DNA of 9,281 nt from Bacteroidota bacterium (GCA_021785235.1 JAJYGB010000265.1:1-9281), one strand, 5' to 3'. Positions 1 through 7,875 are shown, numbered from the stretch's first letter. The notes: generated from the letters alone by a model not told the origin. Numbers and translations are program-made.

Positions 1-294
1 TCCCTAGACCCCTCTCAGCTCAATAACGTCCAAGCCTTTCGAAAAGTATGGGACAGCCTTGACAACAGGATGAAAGGCGTCCTGGCAGCATTGAACGATT
101 CTCAGCTTCAGGAAAAGGTGGAATACCAGGATTCCAAGGGTAACAAACACTTCCACCCGAAGCTGTGGGCGTTCAACCAGCTTTTCAATCACTTCACTTA
201 TCACCGCGGCCAGATCGTTGCAATGCAAAGACAGCTCGGATATAAACCAGCCAACACCGACCTTATCGGCTTTTACAGGGAAAGAAGGAGCTGA
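1..294 (+). CDS. DinB-family protein, C-terminal fragment (5' end outside window)
   Basis: The reading frame is open from base 1 and ends at TGA 292-294, giving the last 97 residues of a protein whose start lies outside the window. The segment FNHFTYHRGQI (fragment residues 62-72) is typical of the last helix of the DinB/DUF664 four-helix-bundle fold. The two histidines there (64 and 68, spaced H-x3-H) are the usual second and third metal ligands of the family, and the first ligand would lie upstream. The tail GYKPANTDLIGFYRERR also matches the family's common ending, where the text after the motif reads roughly 'P..DLI.F.R'. DinB-like proteins are small cytoplasmic metal-binding proteins. 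Some are thiol-dependent transferases or DNA-damage-induced proteins, but the substrate of this one cannot be told. It ends 87 bp before the next gene, which has its own promoter, so the two are probably separate transcripts. Confidence 0.85.
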   Translation, partial: SLDPSQLNNVQAFRKVWDSLDNRMKGVLAALNDSQLQEKVEYQDSKGNKHFHPKLWAFNQLFNHFTYHRGQIVAMQRQLGYKPANTDLIGFYRERRS

Positions 295-323
295 ATCCTT
301 TCCGTAAGACGCCGGGCCCGTTC

Positions 324-352
324 TTGACTATGTTGGAAGCGCGCACTAAAAT
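324..352 (+). promoter_or_regulatory. Sigma-70-type promoter of the LamG lipoprotein gene
   Basis: The -35 box TTGACT (324-329) matches the consensus at 5 of 6 positions. It is separated by exactly 17 bp from TAAAAT (347-352), which also matches at 5 of 6. Transcription would start near 358-360, leaving a short leader of about 22 nt before the ATG at 382. A strong GGAGG ribosome site lies at 371-375. The geometry is close to ideal, so a housekeeping sigma factor is likely. This is a sequence-based prediction only. Confidence 0.7.
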
Positions 353-357
353 TTAGT
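345..357. promoter_or_regulatory. Inverted repeat over the -10 box, possible operator
   Basis: ACTAAA (345-350) and TTTAGT (352-357) are perfect inverted arms around a single central base. The palindrome covers the whole -10 element and the start-site region of the promoter at 324-352. A bound dimer would therefore block RNA polymerase. No regulator gene is visible next to it, and a 6-bp AT-rich palindrome can arise by chance, so the operator role is tentative. Confidence 0.3.
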
Positions 358-381
358 CACAGAGTTAAACGGAGGCGGCAT

Positions 382-1458
382 ATGAAAGGTCTACCGATAC
401 TCATCGCGGGTCTTCTTGCATTCTCGGTCGTTTCTTGCAACAAGGGGACAGTAGTTGGTCCAAACGCGGGTCTGAATTCGTCGACAATAAAGATTGGGTT
501 GTCGATGCAGAACGCTCCGGTCGGCATTGCCAAAGTGGTTGGAATCCTGTCTCGTGACGGTTACGATACTTTGACGAGCGCGTTTGTCATATCAAACGAT
601 TCCGCGACTTGCCAGTTCAGCAGCGTGCCAGCGGGCACCTGGCATTTGCAGGTGAACGCGTACGATAATACAAATCAGCTGAAGTACACCGGAGGCGCAT
701 CCGTACAGGTTGTCGGAGGAGAGTTGACGGCTGTGAATCTTGTTCTCAATCCCGCGACCGGCTCAATATCCGTGACGGTAACTTGGGGTACCGGGCAGGC
801 GGGAAACGCTCTCAGCCTGGATGGCCAATCGGGATATATGGAAGTGCCCAACTCTCCTTCGCTTTCTTCAATAGACACCGCGATTACGCTCGAAGCCTGG
901 GTAAAACCCGCGGAGCGATATTATAATACCGTGATAGCGAAGGGGAGCTACAACTTTCTACTGGATTTCGCTGAAGGGCTACAGCCTGGGATCATTTTGC
1001 ACTGCACGAAGCTCGATTCCACGGCCCCGAACTACTGGGGACGACTAATGGTGGAGCAGCCGGTTCCCGCAGATCAATGGACGCACATCGCGGTGACTTA
1101 TTCGCAGTCCACCGGGATCAGAGTCTACTACGGGGCTCAGTTGGTTTTCCAGGGAACTGGGGCGGGCGAGATACATGCGGGAGACCTTCCCTTGCGTATA
1201 GGCGCGCGGGTCGACTCTCTCTACACCGAATTCTTCAAGGGAGAAATCGACGAAGTCCGGATTTGGAATGTAGCGCGTACCCAGCCTGAAATCGCGGAAA
1301 GCATGTCAACGGAGCTGACCGGCAACGAGCCCGGCCTTGTTGCGTACTACAAGTTCGACGAAGCGCCCGGCTCCCTGGTGATACACGATTCGAGTCCTAA
1401 CCGCAATGACGGCCGGCTGTATGGCGGGGCGACGCTTGTATCATCCACAGCTTTTTAG
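382..1458 (+). CDS. LamG-domain outer-surface lipoprotein
   Basis: This is a complete 358-aa protein. Residues 1-18 form a short lipoprotein signal peptide: a Lys, a hydrophobic stretch, and the lipobox VVSC with Cys19 as the predicted lipid-modified residue. Residue +2 is Asn rather than Asp, so export to the outer membrane is plausible. Residues about 30-130 look like a beta-sandwich module of the prealbumin/Ig-like type (alternating hydrophobic strands, 'SSVPAGTWHLQVNAYD'). From about 141 to 350 lies a LamG (concanavalin A-like) domain. Its hallmarks are a start resembling 'ALSLDGQSGYMEVPNSPSL', a central 'TLEAWVKP', then 'GEIDEVRIWNVART' and a closing 'GLVAYYKFDE'. Such domains usually bind sugars or proteins at the cell surface, but the ligand is unknown. 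The ATG at 382 is chosen because GGAGG sits 6 bp upstream and the signal peptide starts there. The gene appears to be a single-gene transcript with its own promoter. Confidence 0.85.
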   Translation: MKGLPILIAGLLAFSVVSCNKGTVVGPNAGLNSSTIKIGLSMQNAPVGIAKVVGILSRDGYDTLTSAFVISNDSATCQFSSVPAGTWHLQVNAYDNTNQLKYTGGASVQVVGGELTAVNLVLNPATGSISVTVTWGTGQAGNALSLDGQSGYMEVPNSPSLSSIDTAITLEAWVKPAERYYNTVIAKGSYNFLLDFAEGLQPGIILHCTKLDSTAPNYWGRLMVEQPVPADQWTHIAVTYSQSTGIRVYYGAQLVFQGTGAGEIHAGDLPLRIGARVDSLYTEFFKGEIDEVRIWNVARTQPEIAESMSTELTGNEPGLVAYYKFDEAPGSLVIHDSSPNRNDGRLYGGATLVSSTAF

Positions 1459-1464
1459 TGACTC

Positions 1465-1495
1465 GTAAACGGCCATTGCGAACCGGTTAGTTTAC
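1465..1495 (+). terminator. Weak hairpin after the LamG gene, possible terminator
   Basis: GTAAAC (1465-1470) can pair with GTTTAC (1490-1495), just 6 bp after the stop codon. The 19-nt loop is large and no U-tract follows, so this is at best a weak or factor-assisted terminator. Confidence 0.2.
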
Positions 1496-1616
1496 AAAAT
1501 GGTTTTCAGCAAGATTGACTTCGAAGCATACAGGTTCGAAAAACTGCCGTTCAGTGCAACTCGCGACTGGATATCGACCGGATAAGGATGGATTGAATTG
1601 CGAGGATGGAATCTTG

Positions 1617-1689
1617 TGGAGCTGAAGGGGATCGAACCCTCGACCTCGTGAATGCCATTCACGCGCTCTCCCAGCTGAGCTACAGCCCC
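1617..1689 (-). tRNA. tRNA-Ala (anticodon GGC)
   Basis: Read on the minus strand, the 73 bases fold as a complete cloverleaf. The 7-bp acceptor stem GGGGCTG/CAGCTCC includes a G3:U70 wobble pair, the classical identity element of alanine tRNA. The D arm is GCTC...GAGC. The anticodon stem CGTGA/TCACG encloses the loop ATGGCAT, with anticodon GGC at plus-strand 1654-1656. The T arm is GAGGG-TTCGATC-CCCTT. The discriminator base is A. The following bases on the minus strand are CAA, so the 3' CCA is not encoded and must be added by a nucleotidyltransferase. GGC reads GCC and GCU codons. The gene stands alone, opposite in direction to its neighbours. Confidence 0.97.
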
Positions 1690-1725
1690 GGATTTATCAA
1701 AGAATCCCGCCGATCGGGTCGTGAT

Positions 1726-1754
1726 AATATAGATTCTTCTGCGCTTAGGTGCAA
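1726..1754 (-). promoter_or_regulatory. Sigma-70-type promoter of the tRNA-Ala gene
   Basis: On the minus strand, TTGCAC (plus coordinates 1749-1754) is followed by exactly 17 bp and then TATATT (1726-1731), which matches the -10 consensus at 5 of 6. The -35 box is weaker, with only its TTG fully agreeing. Transcription would begin near 1719 and the mature tRNA 5' end is at 1689, so RNase P would remove a leader of about 30 nt. No other promoter-like pair was seen for this gene. Confidence 0.55.
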
Positions 1755-1779
1755 GGATGCCTCCGGTTCCCTTAGGTGC
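1744..1779. repeat. 9-bp direct repeat CTTAGGTGC, period 27 bp
   Basis: CTTAGGTGC occurs at 1744-1752 and again at 1771-1779. The first copy overlaps the -35 box of the tRNA promoter and the second lies just upstream of it. The spacing is not an integral number of helical turns (27 bp is about 2.6 turns). It could be a regulator site pair or chance. Confidence 0.3.
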
Positions 1780-1916
1780 CTGGTTACTCAAGTTTTCTGC
1801 GGAAAAGAAGACGGATGTCAATGAACTTCCGATCATGGTAAACATCCATGGGACACACGTTTGTAAGTAAAGTGGTCGGGGTTTAACTTGAAACACCTTG
1901 AATAAATCGCAACTTG

Positions 1917-3554
1917 ATGGGCGTGGATGTAAGAAATAACGGCGTGGTTATCTCCGAGGATCTTCTGAGACTATTTGAAGGTATCGGAGAGGGTATGATT
2001 GTTACCAACCGCTTTGGGGAAATAGTTGGGATGAACAGGGCTGCGGAGGAAATATTTGGCGTCGACAGAGAGCTGAATCTCCGCAAGAACTCCGCGGCTC
2101 TCCTAAGCGGGGTGTGTGACCCGAACACGAAGCGGCCCGTTGCGTCGCCGAACCTTCCATTTAACCAGACCATTACTACCGAAAGGCCTATCGACTCGAA
2201 GGAATTCCTGCTAAGAAGGCCGGACGGCAAAGAGTACTACATTCAAATATCTACCTCGCCGTTCTTCGGAGAAGACAACGTTCTTGCCGGCACGCTCGGC
2301 ATACTTATCGACGTGACGAACCGACGACGACTGGAGGAGACGCTCACTCAGAGAAACCTTCAGCTAAGCGCGATCAATCGCATCGCCACGCTCCTGAACC
2401 GGACGATCGACTTCAGGGAGGTACTGGAGTTTTCTGTAAAGCAAACGATGGATATTTTTACCGGAGACGCAGGAGCCATACTTCTTCCGGACAAAGTTGG
2501 CCGCAGAATATTTGTGGCGGCTAGCGCGAACCTTAGCGAGGATTTCCTTTCAGAGGTCCACGGTTCGGAAATAACATCAAACGTGTTCGGGAAAGTTTTA
2601 AAGTCGGATGCCGTGCAGTCCATAGGCCGGAACGAAAACCAGGCATTGATGCCGCGCTCGATGCGGAGATCACCTTTTGCCTCGCTTGTCGTTTTTCCCT
2701 TGAAGGCTAAAGGAAAAGCTGTCGGGGTGGGCGCACTATTCAGCGAATCGGATCGCGTGCTTGAGGACGCGCAGCGCGAGATAATAGAAGGGATAGGCAC
2801 GGTGATCGGGGCCGCCATCGAGAACTCGAGACTTCACGAGGAAACTATCCAGAAGACCAGGCTGCTCGAAAGCAAGAACCGCGAGTTGCAGCAGTTCACT
2901 TACGCCATCACCCATGATCTGAAATCTCCGATACTCGTCATCGAAGGATTCGCGAGAGAACTCAAGAGAAGCGGTCGGCTTGAAGTCGAACAGGACGTTC
3001 TTATCGACGCTATCATGACGTCTTCCGCGCGTCTGCACTCGCTCGTAAACGACCTCCTGGACCTCGCTAGAGTCGGAAGCGTCGAGGCCGTACCGGAAGA
3101 GACAGACATGACGCCTCTCATCGAACGCGTTTTGACCGACATGTCGATCAGACTAGCCGAGAAGAAGGTCAAAGTCTCTCTTGAAGGGACATTCCCGACG
3201 CTTTACGTTGTAGCGCGATATGTTGAACGAATTTTCGTGAATCTCGTCGACAATGCCATCAAATACATGGGTGATCAGCCAAGTCCGCAGCTGACGATAG
3301 GAGTCCACGACAAAATCGATCATTATCTCTTCTACGTCCGGGACAACGGGATCGGCATTTCGCAGGAATTCCACGACAGAATTTTCGCGATCTTCCAGAG
3401 AGTGAAGACGAGCGACACCGAAAAAGTTGAGGGGAGCGGTTTGGGCCTGTCTTTTGTTAAGAAGATCGTCGAACTTAGCGGTGGAACCGTCTGGGTCGAA
3501 TCGGCAGGCAAAGGCAAAGGCTCGACATTTTACTTCACGCTCCCGAGGCAATGA
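1917..3554 (+). CDS. Soluble PAS-GAF sensor histidine kinase
   Basis: This is a complete 545-aa kinase. Domain order is: PAS at about 14-140 (ending 'GILIDVTNRRRLEE'), GAF at about 150-305, dimerisation/His-phosphotransfer region at about 318-390, and an ATPase domain at about 420-545. All catalytic motifs are present: H-box THDLKSPI with phospho-accepting His333, N-box NLVDNAIKY (Asn442, Asn446), G1 box DNGIGIS (Asp476), F box FAIFQR, and G2 box GSGLGLSFV (506-514). There is no membrane segment, so it senses cytoplasmic cues through the PAS and GAF domains. It has no receiver domain, so it needs a partner, and the next gene ends in one. I prefer ATG 1917; TTG 1914 is in frame just before it, and an in-frame stop at 1899-1901 excludes longer forms. 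No clear Shine-Dalgarno sequence precedes either start. The ligand and output are unknown. Confidence 0.92.
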   Translation: MGVDVRNNGVVISEDLLRLFEGIGEGMIVTNRFGEIVGMNRAAEEIFGVDRELNLRKNSAALLSGVCDPNTKRPVASPNLPFNQTITTERPIDSKEFLLRRPDGKEYYIQISTSPFFGEDNVLAGTLGILIDVTNRRRLEETLTQRNLQLSAINRIATLLNRTIDFREVLEFSVKQTMDIFTGDAGAILLPDKVGRRIFVAASANLSEDFLSEVHGSEITSNVFGKVLKSDAVQSIGRNENQALMPRSMRRSPFASLVVFPLKAKGKAVGVGALFSESDRVLEDAQREIIEGIGTVIGAAIENSRLHEETIQKTRLLESKNRELQQFTYAITHDLKSPILVIEGFARELKRSGRLEVEQDVLIDAIMTSSARLHSLVNDLLDLARVGSVEAVPEETDMTPLIERVLTDMSIRLAEKKVKVSLEGTFPTLYVVARYVERIFVNLVDNAIKYMGDQPSPQLTIGVHDKIDHYLFYVRDNGIGISQEFHDRIFAIFQRVKTSDTEKVEGSGLGLSFVKKIVELSGGTVWVESAGKGKGSTFYFTLPRQ

Positions 3555-3581
3555 GAAAGGGAGAAAATCCCTTTCCATTTT
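3555..3581 (+). terminator. Rho-independent-type terminator after the kinase gene
   Basis: GAAAGGGA (3555-3562) pairs perfectly over 8 bp with TCCCTTTC (3568-3575) around the 5-nt loop GAAAA. The bases CATTTT follow. The hairpin begins directly after the TGA stop. The U-run is short, so termination may be partial, letting some transcripts continue into the large downstream gene. Confidence 0.6.
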
Positions 3582-3627
3582 GAAGTGATGCGATTGTTCC
3601 CGTCACCAATCATCAATCCGAAGCATT

Positions 3628-6600
3628 ATGCTCAATCTGAAAAAGAGTAAATCCACCGAGCCGGTAGAGCTGGAAAATCATTATGCCAGATTTCAGGAAT
3701 CTTTCTTCGCCGCTCTATCGGATATAATATTTGCAGAGAAGCTCGACTCTGCCGACGCGCTGATCGTGTCAGCCGCCGGGAAAGCGTTTGACTGCGACGC
3801 GTTTCTGTTCAATCGTTCTGGAGAAACAGCGGCATTGACCAGATATTCCGTAGCCAATCCGGAACAGACCGCGAGTCTCATCAGAAAAGCGGGGATTAGG
3901 TTGTCACCCAACAAGATCCCTCTCACCGACGGCCGGAAGAGAGCGTTCGAAGCGGCGTTTGCCGAGTACGACGACATCTTTCAACTTCTCGGGGATATGA
4001 CTACATCGGCGGCGTTGAGGAAGTTGCAGCGGGAACTTGGAGTTGAACTCGTTGCGACGTCTTCGCTGAAGACCGACTCCGCGGAGAAGGCGCTCTTGCT
4101 CCTTCTGCATCAAAAACCCCCGACACTCCGAGAGGGCCTAAGCCGTTTTGTATTCCTACTGAAAGCGGCTTCTCAACTCTCGGCGATCAAAGGCAGGCTT
4201 AAATCGCTGGAGACTGGATTTGATGAACAGCTGGTTAAGCTGAAAGGGGAACTAACCGAGAAAGAGAGTTCGCATCTCAATCTTTTCAACGAAATGGCGT
4301 TTCCAGCCGCGGTGCTGGATGAGCATGGGATCATTGTGGAAGTTAACACTGCTCTCAGGCGTCTTGCCGAACCTGACTTGAAGCCTGAAGGGCAATCGTT
4401 CTCTTCGCTCGTAGATGAAAAGGCGAGACAGGAATTCGTCGAGCTTTTTGTGGGGGTCGCCGCCGGAGAAAGTCGCTCGACATCCGTTGTTATTTCAGGG
4501 AGACACTTCAAGACATATGTCGTGACCAGAAAAAATCCTGACGGCGGCCGCGGCCGATCGGCAGTGTACCTCGTGGATGATACTTCCGATATCGAACTCA
4601 GAGGTGAACTTGGACGGACCATTGACGCCCTCCGTTCCGACAACGAGTCTTTGCAGAAAGCCGTGCACGAAGCGAAGTCCTTTTCGGAGGATCTGGTAAG
4701 AAATGCCGCTGTGCCGGCCATGATGGTTTCGGAGGGTCGCGTCGCTTTCTTCAGTCGCTCTCTACAGGAAACACTTGAAACAAGTGAAGGCGAATTGTTC
4801 GGGGAATTCCTCTCGTCGAATGGGCTCGCCGCGCCGGGGCTGGGAGAGGGCGTTTCCGAACTGGTTGACAAGAGAGGGAGGGCGTTTTCTGTGGCCCACT
4901 GGGATATCCACGGGAAGGGCTTCTACCTCTTCCGGGAAGTTTCGGAATTCAAGAAAATTGAGGAAGAGCTTAGGAAGTCGACGTTGGAGTCGGGGAGACT
5001 CTTCAACAGTTTCCTCCCGACAGCCGCCGTGAACGGAGGAAAACTTTCCCGGTGGAATGACATGTTCGAAAGCCTCTTCAAGGAATTTCTTTCTTCGGAC
5101 AGGAGCTTCGACGGGTTCCTCAGATATCTAGGCGAATCTCCAGAGGGCTTCAAATCTGAACTCCGTTCCGGCGCGATCGTGATGCGCATGTGCCGCGCCA
5201 CGGACAGAAAATACTTGAATGTCAGTGCTTCGGTCATGGAAGACACGACATTCCTTTTCCTGGAGGACATCACCGAACAGGAGTTGCTTAAGCAGCAGCT
5301 CCGTGGGGCGCAGGGTCTGTTGAGCAATTTATTGGAATCATTTGCCGATGATCCGGTCTTCATCCTGGAGATGGGAATTGTCCGTGCCGCCAACGTCGCG
5401 GCGAGGAACAAGCTGGCGATAAGGCTCGATGAGAGCGTCGACCCCGCGAAGGTGCTTGCTGGCGTTGGAATAGCTCGCCCGGATGACACCGGCGAGCTGA
5501 ACGGCCGCTTTTATAAGGTCGAGAACATCCCGGTAGGGAATTCTCATGTGTACCGGTTCAGGCCGGTCAACCAGGAAATCAGCCAGCGCGCGGAGATAGA
5601 GAAATTGAAGCGGCGGAATGTTATCGTGAGGGACCTTCCCACCGCCGATAAATTCGAAGGGATACTTAAAGGCGTAAGCGACTTCCTTGCGGCGGACGCG
5701 TTTGCAGGCGCGAAAGTAATAGGAACGGGTACGCTGCAAACTTCCCGCGGAACCGCCGACGTCTTCTTAATGACTACAGCTTCGGGAAGAATAGAGCCGT
5801 CTCTGTCTCTCAGCCTCACAGAGAGCGATGTGATCGCGGCCAGGCACGGAGGGTCTTTATCCGGAATAGAGATACCGGATTCCACTTTCATGAATGTCCT
5901 TTCGTCGGGAGATTCGAGGCTCCTTCTGCAAAGCACGGCGGTCGGGGACGTCCTCGGATTCGCTTCCATCGCTTTCCCTTCATCCGGCATTCAGGCCAAT
6001 TACGTCGATGAGCTCGCTCCGGTCCTGAAAGCGGCATCTTCGGTGGCCGCGGGGCTTCACGCCAGGATTTCCGCGGAGCGGAGATTCGAGGAGAGCGGAA
6101 AAGTGACGCGTGCCATGGTGGGGCTGACCGGGATGGGAGAGGGTTCGTTCGAAGAATACTCCAGAAGAGTGACTGACCTCCTCCGCCAGGTCTTTGCGGC
6201 TGAGTCGGTAGGAGTTTACTCCATCGAGGGTACCGCGATGTCGCTTGTAATTTCCAACGGGAATCTCCCGAAAGATTTGTCCGTCCCTGCGACGAAGTTC
6301 GGTTCACTATTGCCAGCGAATCAGCTTGAGTCGGCAGAAATGAAGGGGGGCGAAGGCATTTACTACGCGGTCAAGTCGAGGCGGCAGGGTCTTGCTCTCT
6401 TGTTCAGATTCATAGGAGTTTCGCCGTCAATTTCAGAGTTGAACGCGGTAACATCGGTGTCGCTGGACATGCTCGAAGGTAGGAAAGGTTCCCAGGAACA
6501 AACTAGAATTTCTGTGCAGCTCGTGGAGAACTCGAAGGTCATGAGCGAGTTCATGACGAGACTCTCGACGGCTGGAACTCCTGAGGCCGTCGTCAAGGTA

Positions 6601-7875
6601 CTCGCGGAATCTTTGTCGACGAAGATGAAGGAGTCATCCGTGGCCCTTACCCCTGAGAACCGCGGGGCAGAGAGAATCCCTCCGATGGAACTAATCGAAA
6701 AGGAAGGCCCGGGTTCGGGAATCTACGAGATCGATTTCGCCAACATCGGGCTCGGCGTGATGTCCGTGAAGTGCTCAAGCGATCGTTTATCGCGCACCAT
6801 GGTTGAATTGTCGGTCGACAAGATCAAAAGTATATTCACGATGAAACTCCCGGCGCTTCAGGCCGAGACCGCCCTCTTGAACTCCAAACTGGAGCGGGCG
6901 AAGGAAGAACAGGCGATTCTCAGGGAATCGATCGAAAGGGTACCTGTTTCACTGAGGAACGCGAGGATAGCCATCGACAACGTTCTCTCGCGCCTCTCTT
7001 TCGTTCAGGGGGAAGAGAAAATACTTCAGGAGATCCGTCTTCATCTGGCCGCCGCGGCAAAAGAGATGTCGATGGACCTCGATGGTTCTTCAAAGAGCCA
7101 GGATGAACTCTTCGAGGCGGTCAGGAGCGCCCTTATGAACCAGTCTGACAGCGGCGCGGGGAATATGCCGATCAGGATAAAGGGCTTCGAGACTTCGTCG
7201 CTCGCCGAGATCAGAACCGATCAGGCGACATTCGACATTCTCCGTGACCTTCTTTCAAACGTGGTACTCGTTTCCGGATTGAAGGAGTGCGACGTGCTTA
7301 TGACCACATCTACGCCTGGTCCTGGCGATGCCGCGGAGGGGAAAGGTAAACGTGTGGGGCTCAGGATCACGGGAGCCGATGGCGAGGCGGTAGATGAGGA
7401 TAAGATAGAAGGAAGCGCGAGTATAAGAGCGCTTGTAGGAAAAATCGAGAAGCTTGGCTTTACGGTGGAAGCTGATGTCCATCTCAACATGATGACTTTG
7501 GAAATCATCGAATCGAAGCCGGTAGAGGGGGCGGAAACCGGCGTACTTACGGCGCTTCTCGTGGAGGATGACAAGAAACTGGTCGAGGAGGAGTCGCAGA
7601 ACCTTCTGCGAGTGTTTTCGCGACTTAAAGTCGCCGGCGATGCTGTCGAAGCTGCGAAGCTCTTCGACGCGGAAAGGTTCGCAGTTGCCTTCATCGACCT
7701 GAGTTTGCCATCGATAAACGGAAGAGAGCTTTGCAGCCAGCTCAAAAAGGCTCAGCCACAATGCACGACGGTGCTCCTTACCAACCGGGAAGGCGAGGAA
7801 AAATCCGAGGGAGTGGACCACATTACGCTTCGACCTCTCGAAGTTGATTCGATCAACAAGTTCAAGCCGAAGTAA
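3628..7875 (+). CDS. Giant hybrid pseudo-histidine kinase: GAF/PAS sensor array plus receiver
   Basis: This 1415-aa cytoplasmic protein has no membrane segment. Approximate order: divergent GAF-like region (15-200), PAS-like modules (215-320, 352-440, 455-550, 562-650), GAF-like modules (665-822, 825-955, 965-1072), coiled coil (1076-1105), DHp-like helices (1100-1165), ATPase-like domain (1170-1295) and receiver (1305-1415). PAS ends such as 'FLFLEDITEQELLKQQL' are clear; other boundaries are inferred from pattern. The kinase core is degenerate: the H-box position reads IERVPVSLRNAR, with no His. The N-box is DLLSNVV, keeping only Asn1211. The G1 region is GADGEAV (1249-1255) and the G2 region GSASIRALV lacks the GxGxG pattern. 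The receiver keeps the acidic pair (Glu1313, Asp1314, Asp1315), phospho-acceptor Asp1357 and Thr1385, but has Arg1402 before Pro where Lys is normal. There is no DNA-binding domain. It probably accepts phosphate from another kinase, most simply the one encoded just upstream. The ATG at 3628 lacks an obvious Shine-Dalgarno sequence. Confidence 0.85.
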   Translation: MLNLKKSKSTEPVELENHYARFQESFFAALSDIIFAEKLDSADALIVSAAGKAFDCDAFLFNRSGETAALTRYSVANPEQTASLIRKAGIRLSPNKIPLTDGRKRAFEAAFAEYDDIFQLLGDMTTSAALRKLQRELGVELVATSSLKTDSAEKALLLLLHQKPPTLREGLSRFVFLLKAASQLSAIKGRLKSLETGFDEQLVKLKGELTEKESSHLNLFNEMAFPAAVLDEHGIIVEVNTALRRLAEPDLKPEGQSFSSLVDEKARQEFVELFVGVAAGESRSTSVVISGRHFKTYVVTRKNPDGGRGRSAVYLVDDTSDIELRGELGRTIDALRSDNESLQKAVHEAKSFSEDLVRNAAVPAMMVSEGRVAFFSRSLQETLETSEGELFGEFLSSNGLAAPGLGEGVSELVDKRGRAFSVAHWDIHGKGFYLFREVSEFKKIEEELRKSTLESGRLFNSFLPTAAVNGGKLSRWNDMFESLFKEFLSSDRSFDGFLRYLGESPEGFKSELRSGAIVMRMCRATDRKYLNVSASVMEDTTFLFLEDITEQELLKQQLRGAQGLLSNLLESFADDPVFILEMGIVRAANVAARNKLAIRLDESVDPAKVLAGVGIARPDDTGELNGRFYKVENIPVGNSHVYRFRPVNQEISQRAEIEKLKRRNVIVRDLPTADKFEGILKGVSDFLAADAFAGAKVIGTGTLQTSRGTADVFLMTTASGRIEPSLSLSLTESDVIAARHGGSLSGIEIPDSTFMNVLSSGDSRLLLQSTAVGDVLGFASIAFPSSGIQANYVDELAPVLKAASSVAAGLHARISAERRFEESGKVTRAMVGLTGMGEGSFEEYSRRVTDLLRQVFAAESVGVYSIEGTAMSLVISNGNLPKDLSVPATKFGSLLPANQLESAEMKGGEGIYYAVKSRRQGLALLFRFIGVSPSISELNAVTSVSLDMLEGRKGSQEQTRISVQLVENSKVMSEFMTRLSTAGTPEAVVKVLAESLSTKMKESSVALTPENRGAERIPPMELIEKEGPGSGIYEIDFANIGLGVMSVKCSSDRLSRTMVELSVDKIKSIFTMKLPALQAETALLNSKLERAKEEQAILRESIERVPVSLRNARIAIDNVLSRLSFVQGEEKILQEIRLHLAAAAKEMSMDLDGSSKSQDELFEAVRSALMNQSDSGAGNMPIRIKGFETSSLAEIRTDQATFDILRDLLSNVVLVSGLKECDVLMTTSTPGPGDAAEGKGKRVGLRITGADGEAVDEDKIEGSASIRALVGKIEKLGFTVEADVHLNMMTLEIIESKPVEGAETGVLTALLVEDDKKLVEEESQNLLRVFSRLKVAGDAVEAAKLFDAERFAVAFIDLSLPSINGRELCSQLKKAQPQCTTVLLTNREGEEKSEGVDHITLRPLEVDSINKFKPK

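Larger units (their letters stand above)
1690..1916. other. Intergenic region between the tRNA-Ala and histidine kinase genes
   Basis: This 227-bp stretch holds the minus-strand tRNA promoter and a 9-bp direct repeat. It must also hold the plus-strand promoter of the kinase gene, but I could not find a convincing -35/-10 pair or a sigma-28 or sigma-54 match for that direction. A small inverted repeat, CATGG (1834-1838) with CCATG (1846-1850) around a 7-nt loop, lies about 70 bp before the kinase start. No protein-coding gene is supported here, because the open frames crossing it run through the tRNA. Confidence 0.6.

Noticed and set aside
1520..1540. Two TTCGAA sites 15 bp apart after the lipoprotein gene
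   Set aside because: Short self-complementary hexamers with no promoter nearby; no support for a regulatory role.
1868..1895. Possible sigma-28 promoter before the histidine kinase (TAAAGTGG)
   Set aside because: The bases 11 nt downstream do not resemble GCCGATAA, so only half of the signal is present.
1492..1896. 134-codon minus-strand open frame
   Set aside because: It runs across the complete tRNA-Ala gene and its promoter and resembles no family, so it is a chance frame.
5888..6307. 139-codon minus-strand open frame inside the giant sensor gene
   Set aside because: It is a shadow of the 1415-aa gene, with a Pro/Arg/Ser/Trp-rich composition typical of antisense frames; the plus frame shows PAS/GAF character throughout.
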